Assembly (NCBI GenBank): GCA_023263735.1
Contig: JALQUQ010000205.1
Span: forward strand, 1 to 5,168
Length of the DNA: 5,168 nucleotides
Reading direction: 5' to 3'
DNA from: Paracoccaceae bacterium
GTDB lineage: Bacteria; Pseudomonadota; Alphaproteobacteria; Rhodobacterales; Rhodobacteraceae
Below are positions 1 through 5,168 of this stretch, in pieces; the first letter of the stretch is position 1; each line of letters opens with the position of its first letter. Under the pieces are notes generated by a model, which was not told the origin of the DNA, did not search any database, and saw nothing but the letters and a program-made list of their open reading frames with translations. The translations under genes and the position numbers were made by a program.

Positions 1-1
1 G

Positions 2-1327
2 GGGACCGGGCATCTGCATGACATCACCATGGTATCGCCCAGCTTTCTGGGGGACGATCTGGTCGGCTTTTTCGCCTGCACCGCCCATGTGGTGGACGTG
101 GGGGGGCGCGGCTTTGGCGCCGATGCGAAATCGGTGTATGAAGAGGGGCTGCAAATCCCCATCATGAAATTTGCCGAACGCGGGCAGGTCAACCGCGAAT
201 TGGTGCGGCTGATCCGGGCCAATGTGCGCGAACCGGGGCAGGTGGTGGGTGATTTCCACTCGCTGGCGGCCTGCAATGATGTGGGGCACCGCCGTCTGAT
301 CCAGATGATGCAGGAAATCGGTCTGCGCGATCTGGATGGGCTGGCCGAATTCATCTTTGCCCGCAGCCGGGCCGCCACGTTAGAGCGGGTCGCGGCGCTT
401 CCCAAAGGGGCGTGGGGCAATGTGCTGATGACCGATGGTCATGAGGCGCCGGTCAAGCTGATGGCCGAGGTGCAGATTTCCGAAGGGCGCGTGAATGTGG
501 ATTTCACCGGAACCGACGGGGTGAACCCCAAGGGGATCAACGTTCCGATCATCTACACCAAGGCCTATGCCTCTTACGCGCTGAAATGCGTGGTGGCGCC
601 CGATGTGCCGAACAATTGGGCCAGCCTTGAACCCTTTACCGTATCGGCCCCCGAAAGCATCGTGAATGCCCCCCGGCCCGCGCCGGTGTCGCTGCGCCAT
701 GTGATCGGCCATATGGTGCCCGATCTGGTGCTGGGGGCCTTGGCCAAGGCGCTGCCCGGGCAGATACTGGCCGAGGGGGCGGCGGCGCTGTGGAACATCC
801 ACATGTCGGTGCGGCCCGTGGCGGGGGCAGCGGGACGGCGGGCGGAAATCCTGATGTTCAATTCGGGCGGGATGGGCGCGCGGCCGGGTCTGGATGGGCT
901 GTCGGCAACGGCCTTTCCCTCGGGCGTGATGACGATGCCGATCGAGGCGACCGAGCAGACCGGCCCCATCGTGATCTGGCGCAAGGAATTGCGGCCCGAT
1001 TCCGGGGGGGATGGGCAATATCGCGGGGGGCTGGGTCAGGTGATCGAGATCGAGCCCCTGCCGGGCCATGAATTCGATTTCTCGGCCATGTTCGACCGGG
1101 TGGGCCATGCCGCCCTTGGGCGCGAGGGCGGGTTGCCCGGCGCGGCCGGTGAGGTGGGGCTGGATGACGGCACCAAACTGCGGCCCAAGGGATGGCAGCA
1201 TGTGCCCCAAGGGCGTCGTTTGGTGCTGAAAGCCCCGGGTGGGGGTGGGTTTGGCGATCCGACGCGCCGCGATCCATCCGCGCGCGAGACGGATGTGCGC
1301 CGTGGATATGTGACCAAGGATCGGTGA
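2..1327 (+). CDS. Hydantoinase B/oxoprolinase family subunit (HyuB-type), 5'-truncated by window edge
   Basis: This is the B subunit of the HyuA/HyuB superfamily, which includes 5-oxoprolinase, N-methylhydantoinase and acetone/acetophenone carboxylases. Members perform ATP-dependent opening of a lactam or hydantoin ring, or carboxylation, in the cytoplasm with a HyuA partner. The frame is open from base 2, and 441 residues are visible before TGA; family members usually have about 520-600, so roughly 100 N-terminal residues lie off the left edge. The ATG at 29 is internal: the codons before it encode GHLHDIT, equivalent to the family's THLPDIT motif. Seen residues His4, Asp7 and His29 (counting from base 2) keep the spacing of the Mn ligands His150/Asp153/His175 of acetone carboxylase (from memory). 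Other hallmarks are DFTGTDG, a GGMGARPGLDG block, ELRPDSGGDGQYRGGLGQ near the C-terminus and a terminal GGGGFGDP. The family call is secure; the substrate is unknown. No HyuA is visible; it would be expected upstream. Confidence 0.93.
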   Translation, partial: GTGHLHDITMVSPSFLGDDLVGFFACTAHVVDVGGRGFGADAKSVYEEGLQIPIMKFAERGQVNRELVRLIRANVREPGQVVGDFHSLAACNDVGHRRLIQMMQEIGLRDLDGLAEFIFARSRAATLERVAALPKGAWGNVLMTDGHEAPVKLMAEVQISEGRVNVDFTGTDGVNPKGINVPIIYTKAYASYALKCVVAPDVPNNWASLEPFTVSAPESIVNAPRPAPVSLRHVIGHMVPDLVLGALAKALPGQILAEGAAALWNIHMSVRPVAGAAGRRAEILMFNSGGMGARPGLDGLSATAFPSGVMTMPIEATEQTGPIVIWRKELRPDSGGDGQYRGGLGQVIEIEPLPGHEFDFSAMFDRVGHAALGREGGLPGAAGEVGLDDGTKLRPKGWQHVPQGRRLVLKAPGGGGFGDPTRRDPSARETDVRRGYVTKDR

Positions 1328-1334
1328 TCTTGGG

Positions 1335-1361
1335 CCGGGGGCGGTGGATCACCGTCCCCGG
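1335..1361 (+). other. Strong intergenic hairpin between the HyuB-type and Udh-like genes
   Basis: The arms 1335-1346 (CCGGGGGCGGTG) and 1350-1361 (CACCGTCCCCGG) pair over 12 bp around a 3-nt GAT loop. The only non-Watson-Crick pair is one G-U (1341 with 1355). The hairpin begins 7 nt after the HyuB-type stop codon. It is followed by ACGAAGTTTCG, not a U-tract, so it is not a textbook intrinsic terminator. It may be a partial terminator, a 3'-end stabiliser or a processing site that tunes the ratio of upstream to downstream message. The structure is seen directly; its role is inferred. Confidence 0.6.
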
Positions 1362-1391
1362 ACGAAGTTTCGAGCAATGACGTTCAAGACC

Positions 1392-1399
1392 AGAGAAGG
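1392..1399 (+). promoter_or_regulatory. Ribosome binding site deciding the Udh-like start
   Basis: The purine-rich AGAGAAGG lies 7 nt before the ATG at 1407. Two earlier in-frame starts exist, GTG at 1344 and ATG at 1377. The GTG sits inside the 12-bp hairpin. Neither is preceded by a comparable site, and both would add residues ahead of the point where the family normally begins. This site therefore supports 1407. Confidence 0.6.
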
Positions 1400-1406
1400 C
1401 AAAGCG

Positions 1407-2228
1407 ATGACCGCACCGCGTTTCGACACCCTTTTGCTGACCGGGGCCGCTGGCCGGTTGGGCACGCATCTGCGCCGGGGGCTTGCCCCCCTGTGCCGCA
1501 AGCTGATCGTGGCGGATCGGGTGCCGGTTCAGGATCTGCGCGCCCATGAAGAAGCGCTGTGCTTTGACCTGTCAGACCGTGCCGCGGTGCAATCGGCCTG
1601 CGCGGGCGTCGAGGCCATCGTTCACTTTGGCGGTGCGCCCTTGGAATGTGCGTGGGACGATATCCTCGAGTCGAACATTCGCGGCAGCTATCACGTGTAT
1701 GAGGGCGCGCGCAAAGCCGGGGTCAAGCGCGTGGTCTATGCCAGTTCGGTGCATGCCATCGGCTATCATCGGATCGAAGACCATATTGACGCCTTGGCCC
1801 CGCATCGGCCGGACAGTCTCTATGGCCTGTCGAAATGCTTTGCCGAGGATCTGGGGCGGCTTTACTGGGACAAATTCGGGATCGAAACCGTGGCCTTGCG
1901 GATTTTCTCGTCCTTTCCCGAATTCACCGACCGGCGGATGCTGTGGTCCATGCTGACCTTTGACGATTGTATCCGGTTGGTTCAGGCCAGCCTGACCGCG
2001 CCACGTGTGGCCCATTCCATCGTTTTCGGCACGTCGGACAACCGCCATCAGATGGTGGATAACCGTCTGGCGGGGCATATCGGCTTTCATCCGCAGGATT
2101 CGACCGAAGAATTTCGGGCCGAGGTCGAGGGGCGTTTGAAAGCCGCCGATCCGCGCGATAAAGCGGTGGAATACTTGGGGGGATGGTTCGTCAATCTGGG
2201 CCACCCCGATGATGAGGGAAAGACATGA
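1407..2228 (+). CDS. Uronate dehydrogenase-like NAD-dependent extended SDR, altered substrate pocket
   Basis: A 273-residue cytoplasmic extended short-chain dehydrogenase (NAD-dependent epimerase/dehydratase fold), near the roughly 265 of Agrobacterium uronate dehydrogenase. The Rossmann motif is TGAAGRLG (12-19). Asp37, at the end of strand 2, points to NAD rather than NADP, and Asp54 suits the adenine contact. The catalytic set is Ser114, Tyr139 and Lys143 (YGLSK). Long stretches follow the Udh pattern: RPD-LYGLSKCFAE, KFGIET, PEF-DRRML, DDCIRLV, SDNRHQMVDN, PQDSTEEFR. Udh oxidises hexuronates to aldaro-lactones. By alignment to the remembered Agrobacterium protein, Ser111, His113, Tyr136, Ser165 and Arg174 are kept (Ser114, His116, Tyr139, Ser168, Arg177). 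Ser75 and Asn112 become Pro78 and Val115, and the Gly before Ser165 becomes Phe167. A substrate other than a plain hexuronate is therefore likely. The gene ends in an ATGA overlap with the FAD gene, suggesting translational coupling. Confidence 0.88.
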   Translation: MTAPRFDTLLLTGAAGRLGTHLRRGLAPLCRKLIVADRVPVQDLRAHEEALCFDLSDRAAVQSACAGVEAIVHFGGAPLECAWDDILESNIRGSYHVYEGARKAGVKRVVYASSVHAIGYHRIEDHIDALAPHRPDSLYGLSKCFAEDLGRLYWDKFGIETVALRIFSSFPEFTDRRMLWSMLTFDDCIRLVQASLTAPRVAHSIVFGTSDNRHQMVDNRLAGHIGFHPQDSTEEFRAEVEGRLKAADPRDKAVEYLGGWFVNLGHPDDEGKT

Positions 2229-3433
2229 AATCATCTTATGACGTGGTGATCGTCGGCGGCGCGGTGATCGGCTCGTCTGTGGCCTATTTCCTGATGAGCA
2301 ACCCCGATTTCAACGGGTCAGTGCTGATCGTAGAGCGCGACGCCAGTTTCTCGCAAGCCTCGACCTCGCTTTCGGCGGCGTCGATCCGCACGCAGTTTTC
2401 CAATGCGATCAACGTCAAGATCAGCCAGTTCGGACTAAGCGTGATCAAGGACTTTGGCCCGTTGATGCAGGTCGAGGGGCAGCCGAAGCCCGACCTGAAT
2501 TTCCACGAAAGCGGCTATCTGTTTTTGGCCAACACGCCCGAACAGGCGCAGATCCTGCGCGAAAACCATGCGGTGCAAAAGGCCTGTGGTGCCGATGTCG
2601 TGCTGTGGTCACAATCCGAACTGGCCCATGCGTTTCCGCATCTGCGCGTCGATGATGTGCTTTTGGCCAGCTATGGTCTGTCGAACGAAGGCTGGTTCAA
2701 CAATTCGGGCCTGATGAACGGAATGCGGGCCAAGGCGCGCGATCTGGGGGCCGATTACGTGGTGGACGAGGTCGTGGCGATTGACCGCGAGGGCGCGCGC
2801 GTGACGGGCGTCACCTTGAAATCGGGGGCGCGCATTGCGGCGGGGACGGTCGTCAATGCCAGCGGCCCAAGGGCTGCGAAAACCGCGCGGATGGCGGGGC
2901 TGGATGTGCCGGTCGAACCGCGCAAACGCACGTTGTTCGTGGTCGATTGCGCGAGATCGCCCGAAGGATCGTCGCGGGTTCGGGGGGGGCGGCTGCCCTT
3001 GATGATCGACACCACGGGCGTTTTCATCCGCCCCGAGGGGCGCTATTTCCTGACGGGTTGCCCGCCGGTGACCGACCCCGGCGTTGACTGGGACGATTTC
3101 TCGCCGCGCCATGAGGAATTCGAAGAGATCATCTGGCCCGCGCTGGCCGAACGGGCCGAAGCCTTTGAGGCGTTGAAGGTGGTGAACATGTGGGCGGGTC
3201 ATTACGACTTTAACACGCTGGATCATAACCTGATCGTGGGCGCGCATCCCGAGGTGAGGAATTTCATCTTTGCCAATGGATTTTCGGGCCACGGTTTGCA
3301 GCAGGGCCCTGCGGCGGGGCGGGCGGTGTCCGAGCTGATCATCTATGGCGGCTACCGCACGCTTGATCTGAGCGAGGTGGGGTATGAACGGATCGTCGAA
3401 GGCCGACCGTTCCTTGAGAAAGCGGTGATCTGA
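2225..3433 (+). CDS. FAD-dependent oxidoreductase, DAO/sarcosine-oxidase-like family
   Basis: A 402-residue flavoprotein of the D-amino-acid oxidase/glycine-sarcosine oxidase fold, closest in pattern to the FOXRED1-like bacterial group. Such enzymes oxidise the C-N bond of amino acids or secondary amines and pass electrons to oxygen or a respiratory acceptor. The N-terminal dinucleotide motif is VIVGGAVIGSS (8-18), with Ala13 in place of the middle Gly, a variant I recall in this group. Glu37 ends strand 2 and would bind the ribose. ASTSLSAASIRTQFS (45-59) is the family's flavin-loop signature. NASGP (211-215) is the second FAD contact. GRYFLTG is followed by Cys279, and the C-terminal flavin motif NGFSGHGLQQGP spans 351-362. 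No signal peptide or membrane segment is visible, so it is probably cytoplasmic. GAGGGA at 2214-2219 lies 5 nt before the ATG, inside the preceding gene. The exact amine is unknown. Confidence 0.9.
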   Translation: MKSSYDVVIVGGAVIGSSVAYFLMSNPDFNGSVLIVERDASFSQASTSLSAASIRTQFSNAINVKISQFGLSVIKDFGPLMQVEGQPKPDLNFHESGYLFLANTPEQAQILRENHAVQKACGADVVLWSQSELAHAFPHLRVDDVLLASYGLSNEGWFNNSGLMNGMRAKARDLGADYVVDEVVAIDREGARVTGVTLKSGARIAAGTVVNASGPRAAKTARMAGLDVPVEPRKRTLFVVDCARSPEGSSRVRGGRLPLMIDTTGVFIRPEGRYFLTGCPPVTDPGVDWDDFSPRHEEFEEIIWPALAERAEAFEALKVVNMWAGHYDFNTLDHNLIVGAHPEVRNFIFANGFSGHGLQQGPAAGRAVSELIIYGGYRTLDLSEVGYERIVEGRPFLEKAVI

Positions 3434-3434
3434 T

Positions 3435-4370
3435 GTGAGCGGTCGCATCCGGCCCGAGATGCCCGGCGATCCGCCGCGTCTGCCGCCGCTGAATGCGGCC
3501 CGGGTCTTTGCGACCGTGGTGCGACGCGGCAGCTTTCGGGCGGCCGCCGATGTGCTGCGGGTGTCTCCTCAGGCGATCAGCCAGCAGATCAAGGGGTTGG
3601 AAGATATGCTGGGCGTTGCGCTGTTTCTGCGCAAGGGGCGGACGATCGAACCGACCGAGGCGGGCCGCACCTTTGCCCATCATGTCGATGCGGCGCTGGA
3701 GGAACTGGCCGAAGGGGTGCGTCGGGTGACAGGGCCGGTGGCGCGCCACCGGATCAACGTCAATGCCAGCCCCTATTTCGCGACGCGCTATCTGCTGGAT
3801 CGGCTGGGAGATTTTCGGCAAACCCTGCCGGGCGCCGATCTGCGGCTCACCACGATTGTCACCTTGCCCGACTTTGTGGCCGATGATGTCGATGTGGCCA
3901 TCCAATGGGGGTTTGATGGCTGGAAACCCTATGAGGCCAAGCTGTTGTTGCCCGATTACAAGGATATCTGTTGCACCCCCGATCTGGCGGCGCGGCTGCA
4001 CAGCCCGCAGGATCTGCGGGGGGTTCCGTTGATCCAACCGGTGTTGGGGGCTGATCTGTGGCGGCAGGTTCTGACCCATCTGGGCGCGGGCGAAGAGGGC
4101 GTCGGTCAGGATTTGCGCTTTGCCGATGCGGCCACGATGCGGCGGGCGGCGGTGGCCGGTTTGGGCGTGGGGCTGATTTCCGAGGTGGATGCCGAAGAAG
4201 ACCTGCAATCCGGCCGTCTGGTGGCGCCCTTTGGGCGGGGGGTCATGCGCGGCATGCCGCCCGCGCAGGTGCCGGGGTTTTACCTTGTCTTGCCCCGGTC
4301 GCACCGCCGTGTGCGGGCCATTGCAACCTTTTGCGACTGGATCGTGGCGCAAGATTGGGAACGGAGTTAA
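3435..4370 (+). CDS. LysR-family transcriptional regulator, GcvA-like
   Basis: A 311-residue LysR-type regulator. The N-terminal winged helix-turn-helix runs from PPLNAARVF (17-25) through GSFRAAADVLRVSPQAISQQ (32-51) to LEDMLGVALF (55-64). A linker helix follows to about residue 98, then a periplasmic-binding-protein-like effector domain from about 106 to the C-terminus. PPLNAxRxF and a domain opening INVNASPYFATRYL are typical of the GcvA-like subgroup. The start is uncertain: GTG at 3435 lies one base after the FAD gene stop, with GAGAAAG at 3416-3422 twelve bases upstream. ATG at 3459 would give 303 residues but lacks a clear Shine-Dalgarno sequence; GTG is chosen because tight coupling fits the operon. 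The ATG at 3433 reads straight into a stop. The gene is co-directional with the catabolic genes and sits among them, not divergent. It presumably senses a pathway intermediate and controls this operon; that is inferred. Confidence 0.92.
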   Translation: MSGRIRPEMPGDPPRLPPLNAARVFATVVRRGSFRAAADVLRVSPQAISQQIKGLEDMLGVALFLRKGRTIEPTEAGRTFAHHVDAALEELAEGVRRVTGPVARHRINVNASPYFATRYLLDRLGDFRQTLPGADLRLTTIVTLPDFVADDVDVAIQWGFDGWKPYEAKLLLPDYKDICCTPDLAARLHSPQDLRGVPLIQPVLGADLWRQVLTHLGAGEEGVGQDLRFADAATMRRAAVAGLGVGLISEVDAEEDLQSGRLVAPFGRGVMRGMPPAQVPGFYLVLPRSHRRVRAIATFCDWIVAQDWERS

Positions 4371-4378
4371 GGGGGGAG
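4371..4378 (+). promoter_or_regulatory. Shine-Dalgarno sequence of the terminal SDR gene
   Basis: GGGGGGAG follows the LysR stop codon (TAA, 4368-4370) directly and precedes the ATG at 4381 by 2 nt; its core GGAG is a usable if close ribosome binding site. It supports ATG 4381 over an extended reading of the same frame that begins within the LysR gene at 4189, because the SDR fold starts at once with MAKALVTGA. Confidence 0.5.
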
Positions 4379-4380
4379 AC

Positions 4381-5088
4381 ATGGCAAAGGCTTTGGTGAC
4401 GGGGGCCACGAACGGGATCGGGCGCGCCATCGCGGTGGCGCTGGTCAAGGCGGGCTATGCGGTGACGGGCACCGGGCGCAATCCCGACCGGCTGGCGGCC
4501 CTGTCGGCGCTGGGCATCACCCCCTTGGCCCTGTCGATGGACCGCCCCGATGAGATTGCGGCGGCGCTGGAGGGGCACCGCTTTGACGTGCTGGTCAACA
4601 ATGCGGGGATGATGCCGCCGCTGGGCCATTTTGCCGAAAGCGATTGGGAAGATGCGGCGCGCACGGTGGCGGTGAACCTGCTGGCCCCGATGGCGGTGAC
4701 CCGCGCGATCCTGCCCGATATGGTGGCGCGCAAGGGGGGGCATGTGTTTTTCGTGGGCTCGATCGCGGGGCATACGCCCTATGCCAATGTGGCGGCCTAT
4801 TGCGCGACCAAGGCGGGGATCGGGGCCTTTGCCCAGTCGCTGCGGCTGGAAGTGGCGGCGGCGGGGGTGCGGGTCACGGAAATCGTGGCGGGCCGGGTTG
4901 AAACCGAACTTTACATCGACATCCTGTCCCCCGAAGCGCGGGCGGCGATGTATGCGAACCAGACCGGCCTAAAGCCCGAAGATGTGGGGGCCATGGTGGC
5001 GGCGGTCTTGGCCTTGCCGGCCCATGTGGATGTGACGCGGTTCGACATCAATCCAACCCGGATCGGCACGCCCACGGGCACGAAATAA
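4381..5088 (+). CDS. Classical short-chain dehydrogenase/reductase, YdfG-like
   Basis: A 235-residue classical SDR, a cytoplasmic NAD(P)-dependent alcohol/carbonyl oxidoreductase. The cofactor motif is TGATNGIG (7-14). Arg33 in TGRNPDRL suggests NADP preference. NNAG is at 73-76 and the catalytic tetrad is Asn99, Ser127, Tyr140 and Lys144 (YCATK). The C-terminal LKPEDVGAMVAAVLALPAHVDVTRFDINP resembles the YdfG group (3-hydroxy-acid/serine-type dehydrogenases), but that does not fix the substrate. Two family positions look changed. The usual PG after the catalytic region is Ala-Gly (IVAGRVET, around residues 183-190). The usual Asp-Val that contacts adenine appears as Ser52-Met53. Both rest on alignment by eye. 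The gene lies 10 nt after the LysR stop and is the last gene of the visible run. It probably serves the same pathway, oxidising or reducing a hydroxyl or carbonyl intermediate. Confidence 0.9.
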   Translation: MAKALVTGATNGIGRAIAVALVKAGYAVTGTGRNPDRLAALSALGITPLALSMDRPDEIAAALEGHRFDVLVNNAGMMPPLGHFAESDWEDAARTVAVNLLAPMAVTRAILPDMVARKGGHVFFVGSIAGHTPYANVAAYCATKAGIGAFAQSLRLEVAAAGVRVTEIVAGRVETELYIDILSPEARAAMYANQTGLKPEDVGAMVAAVLALPAHVDVTRFDINPTRIGTPTGTK

Positions 5089-5114
5089 CGCGGGGGGGAA
5101 GGGCCCCATACGGC

Positions 5115-5130
5115 GGCGCATGGTGGCGCC
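5115..5130 (+). terminator. Weak hairpin downstream of the SDR, possible operon end
   Basis: GGCGC (5115-5119) can pair with GCGCC (5126-5130) around a 6-nt loop, ATGGTG, 26 nt after the SDR stop codon. The stem is short and no T-run follows, so it is a poor intrinsic terminator. It is listed because nothing else in the 80-nt tail could end transcription. A G-rich stretch (5092-5098) and GGGCCCC just upstream could form competing pairings. Confidence 0.25.
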
Positions 5131-5141
5131 CCTGTGCGAGA

Positions 5142-5168
5142 TCAGCGACGCAAATTGCGCAGGAATTG
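5142..5168 (-). CDS. Possible C-terminal codons of a convergent gene (partial, tentative)
   Basis: Read on the minus strand from the right edge, the first frame gives QFLRNLRR followed by TGA (5144-5142). The basic tail would suit a protein C-terminus, and the location, 53 nt beyond the SDR stop, fits a convergent neighbour. Only eight codons are visible, so no product can be assigned, and another minus-strand frame is also open here. This is a suggestion, not a supported gene. Confidence 0.2.
   Translation of the reverse strand, partial: QFLRNLRR

Noticed and set aside
29..31. ATG at 29 as the true start of the HyuB-type gene
   Set aside because: The frame is open upstream to the window edge and encodes conserved family residues (GHLHDIT), so this Met is internal.
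380..1210. Minus-strand open frame (276 codons) opposite the HyuB-type gene
   Set aside because: It has the same low-complexity His/Arg/Pro/Gly composition expected of antisense frames in GC-rich DNA, and no motif.
1344..1406. N-terminal extension of the Udh-like gene from GTG 1344 or ATG 1377
   Set aside because: The extension overlaps the strong hairpin, lacks a good ribosome binding site and has no family counterpart; ATG 1407 has AGAGAAGG 7 nt upstream.
1328..1406. Internal promoter in the 79-nt gap
   Set aside because: I looked for -35/-10-like pairs; TTGGGC near 1330 has no convincing partner at normal spacing, and most of the gap is taken up by the hairpin and ribosome binding site.
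2255..2274. Degenerate FAD motif (GGAVIG, middle Gly replaced by Ala) as a sign of inactivation
   Set aside because: I recall the GGAV variant in active FOXRED1-like DAO proteins, and the other flavin contacts (Glu37, NASGP, GFSGHGLQQ) are intact.
2609..3448. Minus-strand open frame (279 codons) opposite the FAD gene
   Set aside because: An antisense shadow: no domain signature, and the + strand gene has full FAD-binding motifs throughout.
3339..4448. Long minus-strand open frame (369 codons) opposite the LysR gene
   Set aside because: It is rich in Arg, His, Pro and Gln with no recognisable fold. It is an antisense shadow of a high-GC gene and would cover a well-supported LysR gene.

Overview
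The window is a compact block of five same-strand (+) genes from a high-GC bacterium. Third codon positions are overwhelmingly G or C, and the proteins have the flavour of an alphaproteobacterium, most likely of the Rhodobacteraceae. That placement is inferred from codon style and gene families; no phylogenetic marker is present. All five genes look like an accessory catabolic operon: four enzymes and one LysR-type regulator.

Layout. (1) Positions 2-1327 hold the C-terminal four-fifths or so of a hydantoinase B/oxoprolinase (HyuB-type) subunit; its start lies left of the window. (2) A 79-nt gap carries a near-perfect 12-bp hairpin just after the hyuB-type stop, then a Shine-Dalgarno sequence. 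(3) Positions 1407-2228 hold an extended SDR closely resembling uronate dehydrogenase, but with changes in the sugar-binding pocket. (4) Positions 2225-3433 hold an FAD-dependent amine/amino-acid oxidoreductase of the DAO fold, overlapping the previous gene by ATGA. (5) Positions 3435-4370 hold a GcvA-like LysR regulator, starting one base after the previous stop. (6) Positions 4381-5088 hold a classical SDR resembling the YdfG group. (7) The last 80 bases are non-coding on the + strand, with a weak hairpin and possibly the C-terminal codons of a convergent gene.

How the genes may work together (inference). HyuB-type proteins act with a HyuA partner, expected upstream, in ATP-dependent ring opening of lactams/hydantoins or in related carboxylations. 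A DAO-type flavoenzyme would oxidise a secondary or alpha amine. The Udh-like and SDR dehydrogenases would oxidise hydroxyl groups of the resulting carbon skeleton. Together they read as a pathway for a cyclic or N-substituted amino compound carrying a hydroxylated acid part, controlled by the embedded LysR. The substrate cannot be named from the sequence. The most notable points are the altered pocket of the uronate-dehydrogenase homologue, the enzyme combination itself, the LysR gene inside and co-directional with its presumed targets, and the intergenic hairpin. I saw no mobile element, CRISPR array, tRNA or rRNA.
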